A DNA stretch of 62,000 nt from Phoronis australis (Eukaryota > Phoronida > Phoronidae), in assembly GCA_002633005.1 (NCBI GenBank), contig NMRA01000069.1, forward strand, positions 508,233 through 570,232, written 5' to 3'. Below, piece by piece: positions 12,301 to 24,300 of the stretch; within the stretch, counting starts at the first letter, position 1, and each line of letters opens with the position of its first letter. The position numbers and the translations under genes are program-made. Under the pieces are notes generated by a model. It saw only the letters and a list, made by a program, of their open reading frames with translations. It did not search any database and was not told where the DNA came from.

Positions 12301-15300
12301 GATTTGAAACTCTGCGTAGCTAACAAAGCCTGGCGACGCGTAATTTATCTTGTTACGAAAATAGGTTAAGTAAAATCTCTCCGATTTTGGACAAAAATAA
12401 TTGCCAAAATTGACCTTTTTAATTTTTCAAAGATTTCTAACATTGTTGTTTATGCGCATGAATTTTCAGAATACTGTCTTGTGTTTGCTGTGGTACAGAG
12501 TTTGAATGTGGAAAAATGTCCATTTGGTGCTACCGTATCTTTTATGAAAAAATGAAATGTCACTTGTCTGCCATATTGTGTCCTATGTTACCATACTCAT
12601 CAAAAAGAATTGGTAGGAGAAAAATCCATTTCCTGTTGTAATGGTCCGTGACTCTTTTTAATTGGTCATGATCCGTAGCGACGGGTCATGACACGTTGTG
12701 ATTTGCTGTGACTTGTCGTGATGGGTCACGACCCATCATTTCAGCTTCCCTGACTATAAAGTCCACTCGCAGTCAGTTGTCATGACAGAAGTTTCGTGTC
12801 AGTTTGTCAGATTAGTTTTGGGATGTACTTCTGTTTTGCTCATTTCTGTGGTAAAAATGGTGACAATGAGGTTATATTCCAAATTGTGATCAATGATGTT
12901 CATGGCAGGTTTGATATGTGATGTGTAGATGTTGTGATAACTTTAAAGCTGGGTTAAGCCTTGTTTAGCTGGCTAACAACAAAAGTCAAATTAGGCCATT
13001 TACTCATAAAATCAGTCTCGCAATATTCCACACTGTGATAGGATTCTATTTCCATTGCCAACTCGAGTCACATGCAATGTGTACACGCAACATTTTCAAG
13101 TACATTACGTACTTCATGTTTTATTTTTGAATTTGTAATTTTAGATCGACCAACCCCAATAATCTAAAACATTTTCTTGATTTACTGGAATATTATGAGG
13201 CTGATTTTGTTACAATAACAGGCCTAGATCGTATTTCTGGCCAGCTAAATTTGCTGTCACATCTAGGTTAAATCGTTTTCAAAATAATCTCCTTCTATAG
13301 TTGAAGTTACAATTCCTTTAGCCTTCTAGATCTGGGTTATTAGGTGATGGTTTTGATGTACATTTGTCTGGCCTTAACTTTGACCTATTTCAAAATAATC
13401 TCCTTCTATAGTTGAAGTTACAATTCCTTTAGCCTTCTAGACAGATCTGGGTAATTAGGTGATGGTTTCGATGTACATTTGTCTGGCCTTAACTTTGACC
13501 TATTTCTCTTTCAGTTTCATCTGCAGCAAGCTAAACTGCGCTCAAAAATTAGAATTGATGATGGTAGAGGTATGATACAACCATGTTTTCTCTGTTCTAA
13601 GACTTTTGGGGTGCCCATGCATACATTAATATAATGTTATGCATTTATTGACTTTCCCGAGGTCATTATCTTGGTTTTCAGACCCCAAAAATGTAATAAT
13701 CTTCTCAAGTCCGCCACAGTCATCACGTTTTTGGTGTCTGAAAAACAGCATATTGACCTAGTTTGAATGTCAGTAATTGTCTTATTGTATGATTACGTCC
13801 TAAGTAATTCATGGAAGGAGGCTATGTTTGGACTTTTGATTGTATGTTTATCACTCATGCAATCAGTCAGCTACCAATTTTTATTCAAATAACTTTTTTG
13901 GAGAGATTTTTTTAAAAATGTCCAGGAGATGCTCGGAATGGAGAAAAAGACAGTTGATTATATTTTGGGAAAGCTATTATCTTTTCGAGTCATCAAACCG
14001 TCCTCTTAAGGTTATGCGTACTCTTATTTCAAAAAAAAATACCTTAAAAATTGGCGCTGACTATAGAAAATCCCAGACATGGTTTTCGTGCATTTTTATC
14101 AAAGTCTTAATACAGATAATTTGGTGAATGCTAGGGAAAGGACTTTTTTCCCTGTCAGTGTACCTTTCAAAAGTGACATTTTTGCCAAAAACGCAAAGTC
14201 ATGTGACCTCAAGAATGGCATAGTTTTGTGAATGACATGAATTAGATTTGTCTCGATTCGATTTTAATTAAAGGTATCCATGACCTTAAATGCAAAGCAA
14301 TCATTTGATTATATCAATTCGACCAAAAGCTGCTTGTCATTTCGCTCACTCTGAGTGCACGTTCTAAAATCTACACAAATGACATGTATTAAAAGTCAGT
14401 GAATACTTTGGCCTTTGAAAACGCTCCTTTTGTACAATATGGTGATGGTGGGTACTGCGATGCCTTGATGCAGATGTGCATTTTACCTTGTGGTTTATCT
14501 TCTTTGCTTATGCGTTCCTTCCTGTATTTTTGGAGTTCATGGAAAAATTTTCATGAAATTTGGCTCATAGGTTTCCATTAGCAAGATGGCGAGACCATCT
14601 CATTTTTGGCCGGATTCAAAATATTCTGCGCTTCCTAGTGGTCGTTTTTATCATACTATTAGAAGCATACCATTTGTGGTACAGTTGTGGGTGCATGTCA
14701 CTGCTTTGTGTTTCTCTTGATGTAATGTCTTTAAAAAAAATTATTTAACTGTTTCCTCTGTAGCTTAAGTCTTTCAAATTAGTAAATACTGTAGTCTTTG
14801 TCACAAGTTGGATCATAAAATTATTCTATTTAATCTGTAAAATAGTTTTTATTTGTAGTGATAAGTCTTGATGTCGGTGTGTCTGTGAGTGCAACTCTGT
14901 GCGTATTTGCTTTTCAGCCAAACCCATCGATCTTTTAGCCAAGTACATCAGCGACGAAATGGAAGACGATTTGACGGTTGAGATGCATGAACCCTACACC
15001 TACCTCAATGTATGTAAGCCAATCATATTTTGTTTTTTAAACTGGTTGATTCCAGAATTTTGAACAACGTGACATTTACTTTCTGTTTCCCAACATTTCA
15101 GTGTCATGATTTTTCTTCGCCCTAATATAAATAACATGCAAAGTCGAGAGTTTGTCAATATCTCCGCGTGATTTCTTTAATTGTGCCGAATTACTCATCA
15201 GGTAACATGGTCATCATGCCAAATTGTCATGTTCTGACCTTAATTTAGTCGGCAACAAATATTGGCTGCGTTGTGTTGTGTTCCAGGCTGTTACATTTGC

Positions 15301-18300
15301 AAGTATTGTTGACCAAACAAGCTTTAGTAGTGATAAGAACTGTAAAAATCTTGCTGTTAGAACATGAGGTGTTGTTCTTTGAAACGCACGTTGAATGCTG
15401 ACGGTTGTTTCCAGGGCTTGACGATTGAAGATCTGGAGGACCTGCTTGAAGACATCAAAGTCTACACGGAGTTGGAGGAGGGACAGAATATGGAGTTTTG
15501 GAAGGACATGATTATTGTAACTGAGGACGAGTTGGCCAAGTTGAGGAGGATCGATCCAAGTTCTAAAGGTAAGGGGCGGTAAATACTGGGGACGGCTGAT
15601 CAAAGATTTTAAAGGAAAAAGCAACTCTTTCTGATGTTTTTTTTTAAGTATATAGATCCCTGTTATCTTGGAAAGATATTTTGCCTTTTTTCTGTTTCAA
15701 TTATTGTTCCCTCAGCATTAATTAACCACCATGGAACAATAGAAAATTACACAAATGACCCAGCATAAGACGTGTGTCTTGATTCTGTATTCACTTTCTT
15801 TGAGCAAACGCAAATGCGCAACACAGATTGTGTTCAGCTCCAAGTGGGACATCGTGTTTGCGCAATGAAAGTGAATGTGGAACCTTTTGCTGGGTCATGC
15901 ACATTACATTCTGCTGTTCCATGGAGAGTAAATATTCAACAACACGCGACGCAGAATTAGTGTCAAAAGGTGGATATCATCAAATATTGAAACCGGTTTG
16001 ATTGTGTGTGTTAGATATGTGGAACGCTTTTCGTTTTTGAAAACTGGTGGCATACTCCTGAGACAACCTGTAATCTTGGTTGCGTAGCTGTGAGGATATT
16101 TTTGCAATAATGAGAATGGTTTTAACGCTATTAGATCCCAATTTTGGAGTTTTAGTAGATTTTAAAATAAGCTGAGTAGATTTAGCAAAATTTTGACAGA
16201 CTGTGCCAAACTTTTCACTCTTTATGCCAGCATTGTTTTACAATAAGACGAAACTTTTACCAAATGTGATGTAGATATGTGTAGTTGTAGTGTAGTCTTA
16301 ATTAAACTTACGTAACACCTTGTGGAAAAGTGTGAATATTGGGCTAAATATGTACAAAACTATAGATTCTGTAAAAGACAAGTTTAAGTGTTTATTTTCT
16401 GAAAGTAGCAGGCTTGTTGAATTTGATTTTTACCTTTTATGAATCTGACATAAATCGGATCACATGACCATGTCCTTTTAGAAAAAATTAGCAAAAAGGA
16501 AGGTTTATTGATATTAGAATACGGTATCAATAAGATGACCAAATTTGGTTAATATAAATGTTCAAAATGTAATCTCAGAAACTGTTGCTGTTTTCTAAAT
16601 TATCATTTCCTTTTGGTTTTATACAACTTTTAATTTTTTTGATGAAAACAATAATAGTCCAGAATCTAATCTCCCATTTCTGATGTATAATGTTCCAAAG
16701 TTGGCCAAATTGGGACATTGTCCTAGGGTCCTTAAGATAACTGTTTACTTTTCTTATTAAGCTTCGCATTTTTTGAAATATCATTACTTACTTTCAAGGC
16801 TCGAAGCCATCATATCATATTTTAGACGACCACAAAAATGTGTTGTGTGACCAAAATCATGATCAGTCCATTGTAATCAGGTGACCATTTTTCTAGAAAA
16901 TTCTGGTTTTTCACGCCAATCACAGTTACTTCCACAGACATCAAAATTTGGCGCAAGACTGACAAATTCTGTTTCTGCGTTGTATTTTGGGATTTTCTGT
17001 CATTGCCATTCCGCTCAAGTCGTTGCCTATGAAATGACTTCAAACTTTTTACGAAATGTTAGGAGTGAGGAAGTGCTATAATACTCTAATTTCTGTGCTG
17101 TGTTATTGTATGGTGATTGTCCAACTATTTTTGTTACATGCAATATGGCAGACAACGTAGACAGCCTTAAAAAGTGTACAAATGATAATTCACTGCTAAC
17201 TTCACTTTGAGATTACATGAGATGCGTTTGCAGATCAATGAGTCATTGGTGTGTGGATTCTGATAAAATGTAAGGACGTGTTTTTGTCACTCTTGTGTTT
17301 TTGCTTTTATGTCCACTCACATTGCTTTGTCTCTGGTTGTCATAGTTAACATTCGTGGTCCTTATACTCTCCACTTATTTTTGTAGTGTGCAATATGGCA
17401 GACGGTGTGGACAGCCTTAAAAAGTATATAAATGACAATTTTGGCTTACTTCCTGTTGTCTTTATGCAAAATAATCGGAGAATTGCCTTATCTCCCCACA
17501 GACTACCGGTCAGACCGCCGCGAGACCATCAACCAATCAGTGGGCACTGAGGTGGCGTCTATCTTCCGCGGCAAGACGACTAATCAGCTGGAACTGCTTC
17601 AGGAACAGATTCGGCGTAAGCTACGTGGGGGCGAGGGTGTTGACGTCGGGTACTGGGAGTCGCTGTTACAGCAGTTGAAGGCCCACATGGCACGGTCACG
17701 GCTGAGGGAGAGACACCAGGGTCAACTGAGGAGGAAGTTGTTCAGACTGAAACAGGAGGTGGGTGTGGCATGGGGGTTAAGCACTTTGAGTTTAAGGGTC
17801 ATGACCTCAGGGTCATGTCATGATCTTTGACACATTGTTGGTCATGGCTGCGGGAGACACCATGAACGACAAGGGAGGAAACTGTAGCAGGCCATTGTTG
17901 ATGAACATTTCTATGTCTGTGAATACTTCTCTCTTTTTGCTTTGTGCCTTGTTGAGTCAACTGCGTACTAAACTGGTTTGTTTATTTGTTGTGCTAATCA
18001 TAAACAAGCTTGATGAATTCTTTACTGTTTACAGCAAGGTATTGAAAGCCAGCCATTGTTTCCGATCGTGAAGGAGGAACCTGACGATAATTCTGAATCT
18101 GCCCCTGCAGACAGTGTTCCTGAATCCACTCCGATAGCTGTCTCGGATGAGGTACCAGGCACGAGTCAGGACGCACAGCCCAGCACTAGCCTAGAAGCAC
18201 CAAACGACCCAGAAAATGAAGTTGCTGAACCAGGTCAAGGTCAAGGTCAAGTTAAAGAAGAGGACAAAGAGGAAGAGGAGGAAGAAGAAGAGTAAGTACT

Positions 18301-21300
18301 GGAGGCCATGTTGAAAAATGCAGAAGATTATACAGTGTAAAGTTGGCATTCATAATCTTTTTTGGACAATAAGACATGAATTTTAACTTTTGCAACTTTT
18401 TCTAGAAAACCAGCTGTAGTTCAGTCGAGGTTTCTTACCCAGTGTTTTAGACAAGCTTTTGCAAGTTAGTCTTCTTATAGCTTGTCATTAAAAATTTGAA
18501 TTGATGTCAAAAATGATGAAAGCCAGGCACCCCATTTACTCCACCTCTCGCACTACTTTCCACGAGAGCCTTCATCCCATTCACACTTTATTTACTCCAT
18601 GTCACGCACAATAAGGCAAGAGACTATTCAGTAGTGCAATTGGACTATACTGTTCTTCTGGCTTTGCTGTAGCTCATTTTCACTGTGAAATCTTTTGCCA
18701 TCGAATTACTTCATGGTGCAACTCCCCATTTACTAAATATTAAATAAACATCTATTTGTTAATTTGTAGTATTTGTATTTGGCCACCTCAAAAGAACAAG
18801 TTAATAACTTGTGATAATCAACGTTAAATTTACATTTGAACAATAATTTCCTTAATTTTTCGAAGATGCGATGTTCAAGAAATCATTTCTTTCCCTGATG
18901 TTGTCTTCCTTGTTGGTCATGCCGTCTGCTTCAGACTTAAAATGTCGTCTGCTGCTCTCTTGACACAGTGTTGGTAGTGTGACGGAGTGCACGTGCACCG
19001 AGCTCCGTTTTCATTCTCCCAAGTGTCCTTCCATTTCTTTCCCCGTGGACAACTTTTGAGCCAGGGACATGCCATCAAGGTGCATGCCATACCGTATTCA
19101 TCTTCTGCAAAGTTACAAACAGACAGCAGTTAAAGTTTGTTTCTTGTCTTTAGTTGTGTGTTATGTTACTCAGTTTGAAGGAATAAATCTCGTAGTAGAG
19201 AAAAAGAGTGCGTGCCACTGAATTCATTGGTGAATTAATTTTCGCAACAACTTAAATAACTGCAAAAGGGTGGAATCGTTATAAATTGGTGTCTTTGCCA
19301 ACACAGTCTTTTACAAAAGTTCCTCCATGGAAGATTGAAACTCTACAAAAAGTTAATTTTTGAAAGCAGAATTTAAAGATATGTTTTTAGTGTCATTCAT
19401 ATCTCTTAAACTTTTGGTGCAAAAGATATAATCATATTTGACAACGTTGTTTCAAGCTTAATGGGTTAAAAATTCACGAACTTTAAAATTAGTGCGAAAG
19501 TAAATAACGACATATCAATCCAACGTTTCGGTTTATTACTCTAAACCATTCTCAAGGAATCAGTTCACAGACTCTGATTCGTGCTTCTGTTCTGGCCTAA
19601 ATCAAAAGTGATCAATCGTCTACTGCAGCAATATAGCCATTCTACCTTAAAAAATCAACTGAATCCCTACGGAAAGTTTAGGTTTTTGGAATTAATCCCA
19701 ATGCAAAAGGATGGCGTTTCTTAAACTTTTTGAGGCAGTTGCAACCGGCCACTGGGGTCTGTTATGTGAAAAGTGTCTTAGGGCTGTTCCAGTAAAATCT
19801 GTATGGGAGGGGAGGGAAGGCACTTTTTTTCGCACCCACCACCCATATTTTTCATTTATATCTTCAGCCCACCACCTGTAATATTTTATAAGTTTGAAAT
19901 GCAACCTCCCGTAATTTTTTTGTTCTTGCGGTTGTCTGCACAGGTACTTGAGTTTATCTGTTCCTCGATCACCACTGACGTCATTCATTACTTAGAAAAT
20001 ATAATTATGTTTCTTATATATGGTTATTAGCCATTGAGAAATTCGAGCGCCTGTGGTTGACTGTGGTTATGCGCATGCCGATGGGAAGGTTGGAGGGAGT
20101 GAAAATGTCAGAGCTTTTTGGAAGTTACGTTTTTATTTTGTTGATTCTTTGCGAATTGTTTATAAAACTTACTGAAATTACCCACCATCAAACATTTATG
20201 GCACAATGAAACAACAACGACCTGTAAATTTTTGTACGACCACCAGCCATTTTGAATTTAAATCACACACAACCACCCATAAATTTTTATTTCAATTGCC
20301 TTCCCCCCTTCCATACGGATTTTGCTGGAACAGCCCTTAAGAATAATACAGAAATTTGGTCTTACCCTCCCCCTTCCCAATTGCCAAATGAAGGTGTAGT
20401 GATGGAGTTATTAGCGCATAACTGTGTGGAAATATTTGATACAATAATTTTTGTCAACATGTAACAACTTTGAGTATATTCTCAGACAATTTATTCATTT
20501 GCTGAAGTGAGTTTTAACTAAAAATAGTTACACGGAGCATAAGACTAAATTTTTGTCTTACGTTTTTTGAGACACAAAAGTCACTTTTTGCGAAACATAC
20601 CCCTGGTGCTGCTGAGTTCAAATTGTTGAAACATGATTAGCAGAAGTTTCAACTTACCTGGACATGAACACCAGTTACATCCATCATAAATTGATAGATC
20701 CCCTTCTTCGCATACAGCTTTCACATTTGGCATGGTTCTTGCCAATGCAACAGCCATGACACCCAACAGAACTGATAAGTTAAGTGCCGTCTTCATTGTA
20801 ATAAACGTTATCTGCAAACCGTAGATGTGTTCCACACAGCTGGTTTTTAGATCAGTGTGCTAAGTGCGTTTGTTTGATTTTCATCATAGGGAAGTTTGTG
20901 ATTGGTTGTTTTGGATGAGAATAATATTTGCAAGGGTAGATAGAGATATCAGAAAGTGGTTGGGACTAATACCCGTTCCTCTTTAAATTTGTGAACAATA
21001 GCCAGATAGAGGTCTGTCTAAACTTTTCTATCTTCCTTTGAAACCATCTTGTTTTCTCTTTAAGTAAATGAAAAATAATTTCCCATTTGAATTTTCCATC
21101 AGTTGTTATACACATTTTATTTTTACCGTAAAACTTCACTTATTGTGGACAGAATAATAGCCAAGATTGTTCTTTTCATTCTCAAAGATTTCTTAGTTAT
21201 GAATGCCCAAAATTTCAAAGTATTGTGTGGTGGCAGACATAACATGTCTGCTCACAAATGTTCATTTGACAGGTCGGCATGTCGTAGCCGACCTGTCGCC

Positions 21301-24300
21301 CACTGGCCATCTAGTCAAATCCAACCAGACACGTGATGGTCTGCTAGGAGTTGTTAACTCGGTACCTACTGTGGTCGGGACTTTGATGGGAAGTCTGGTT
21401 GTCTAGCTGTGAGGATTACAATTGATGGGTGGGCAGGATTTCCGTCAAGGCAATTATTGCAAGTGAGCATTATTTCACCGTTATGTAATATGCCAAAAAA
21501 CTTCACGAATCTAAAATGTGAAAAACGAGCTTTGTTGCTAATCTCAATTTCATCATTCAATTTAAGCAATGTGCATACAACTCTGTAAACTTTTTGAAAA
21601 TGCGTTGTGTTTCCTGTTTTGTTGGCGTATTGGTCTGGATGGAAAACTGTTGACAGGAACTGATGTCAAAAATGGTGAAAGCCAGGTACCACATTTACTC
21701 CAGATCTTGTACTACTTTTCATGAGAGCCATCATCACATTTTTAATCACACCGTGGCACGTACAATAGGACAATAGAACAATCAGTAGTGTAATGACCAT
21801 AATTTTTTAACCATCAGACTATACTGTTCTGGCTTTGTTGTAGCTCATTTTCACCATGAAATCTTTTGCCATTGAATTACTTCATGGTACAACTCCCCAT
21901 TTACTAAATAAATAAACATCAATTTGTTAATTTGTACTACTTGTATTTGGCCACCTCAAAAAACAAGTTAATAAGTTGTGTTAATCAACCTTAAATTTAC
22001 ATTTGAACAATAATTTCCTTAATTTTTCGAAGATATTCAAAAAATCATTTCTTTCCCCATTGTTGTCTTCCTTGTTCGTCATGTCGTCTGCTTCAGACTT
22101 AAAATGTCGTCTGCTGCTTCTAGACACAGTGTTGGTAGAGTGACGGAGTGCACGTGCATCGAGCTCCATTCTCATTCTCCCAGGTGTCCTTCCATTTCTT
22201 TCCCCGTGGACAACTTTTGAGCCAGGCACATGCCATCAAGGTGCACATCATACCGTATTCATCTTCTGCAAAGTTACAAACAGCAGATAGAGTTTGTTTC
22301 TTGTCTGTAGTAGTGTGTTATGTTACTCGATTTGAAGAAATGAATTCTGAGAGAAAAAGAGTATGCGAAGCTAAGTAAGTAAATTACTTTTTACAACAAC
22401 TTTCACTTCAAAAGGATTGAACGGTTGTAAATTGGTGTCTTTACCAACAAAGTCTTTTACAAAAAGTTCCACCATGGAAGATCGAAACTACAAAATGTAA
22501 CAGTTCTTTTTTGAAATCAGAATTTTAAGAAGGGTTTTTAGTGTTGTTCATATCTGTTAAAGTTTCGGTGCAAAAGATATAATCACATTTGACAACATTG
22601 TCGCAAAGTCAATGGGTTAAAAGTTCAACTGAATCCCTGCAGAAAGTTTACTTTTGGAATTAACCCCTGCAAAATTATGGTGTTTCTGAAACAGAACTCT
22701 GTGAAATGGTCGGTTTTTCACTGAAGCTTCCTGCAAATGGCCCCTTTTACATGTCCACTCTCTAATTGGTTGGGTATCCTACCTAACCAGCAGCTGTCCC
22801 TATAAAAATATCATTGAATACCAGTAGTGAATGAACAGTTATTAAAATATGGACATGCCAAATATCGAGTAGTTTAATGATTAATTAAGTATTTCTTTCT
22901 ACGAATGGCATATTCCTTTGTCAGTCTGGAGTACTGTATTTTTCATGGAAGTTAAAATTTAGAATTTAATATAATTAGGTTAACATAATTTGTTCCTTGG
23001 TTTGTTGTGTTCAATACGTTGTTTATTTGCCCGTGCTGTGTTGCATCAAACAGTCCCAGATGGGAACTTGACTAAGTTCCCTAAAATATCTTCATATTTG
23101 TGAGCTTGCGAAAGCACTGATTGTCCTTTCTTATGCTGTTTGAGTTTCATTACTGAGCCAAATTTTTGTTTTGATACAAATTGAGAGTAAACTCTTCGTT
23201 GAATTCTCAATATTAATGAACATTAAGTAAAAATCTCTTCATTCTCGCCATCCCTAAGGACCAAGTCCCCATCCCTAAGGACCAAGTCCCCATCCCTAAG
23301 AACCAAGTCCCCATCCCTAAGGACCAAGTCCCCATCCCTAAGGACCAAGTCCCCAATTATTTTGATTAAATTAATGGCCTAGTTTTTAGTTATATTATTA
23401 GAAAATGTCATCAGTCAAAGAAGGACTGGTAATGAAAAATAATTTGATAGAAAAGTATTACACCTGTGAGTAAAGAACAAAACCAATATGCAAAAGATTT
23501 AGGGAACTTAGTTGAGTCTCTATTTGGGACTGTAGCAACTGGCCACTGGGGTCTGTTTCATGAAAAGTGACTTGCGAATAAGATAGAAACTTAGCCTTAC
23601 GCTCCCACTTAGCAATTACCAAATGAAGGTGTAGTGATAGAGTTATTAACACGTAACTGTTTGGAAAATTATAATATTTAATACAATAATTTTGTCAACA
23701 TGTAACAACTATGAGTATATTCTCAGAAATGTTATTCATTTGCTGAAATTAGTTTTTAATTACTTTTCAAAAATAGTTATGTGGAACGTAAGACTAAATT
23801 ATTTTGTCTTTCGTTTTTCAAGGCTTAAAATTCTCTTCTCATGAAACAGACCCCCGGTGCTTCCGAGTTCAAATTGTTGAAACATGATTAGTAGAAGTTT
23901 CAACTTACCTGGACATGAACACCAGTTACATCCATCATAAATTGATAGATCTCCTTCTTCGCATACAGCTTTCACCTTTGGCATGGTTCTTGCCAATGCA
24001 GCAGCCATGACACCCAACAGAACTGATAAGTTAAGTGCCGTCTTCATTGTAACAAACGTCGTCTGCAAACTGTAGATGTGTTCCACACAGATGGTTTTTA
24101 TGTCAGTGTGCTAAGTGGATTTGTTTTATTTTCTTCTCAATACATGTAGGTTCGTGATTGGTTATTTTGGTGGAGAGTAATATTTTCCAGGGTAGAGTGA
24201 GATATTAAAAAGTAGTTGGGGCTAATATCTGTTCCTCTTTAAATTCGTGAACAATTGCCATGTAGGTTTTACTGCAAATAGAATTCCGTCTAAACTTTTC

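Noticed and set aside
12640-12735. Repeated GGTCATGA/GTGAC words suggesting a regulatory cluster
   Set aside because: Irregular spacing and degenerate units; low-complexity drift explains it.
20581-20835. Longer N-terminus for the peptide genes starting EHIYGLQ
   Set aside because: The upstream start would be GTG, and the MKTALNL ATG gives a clean signal peptide in all three copies.
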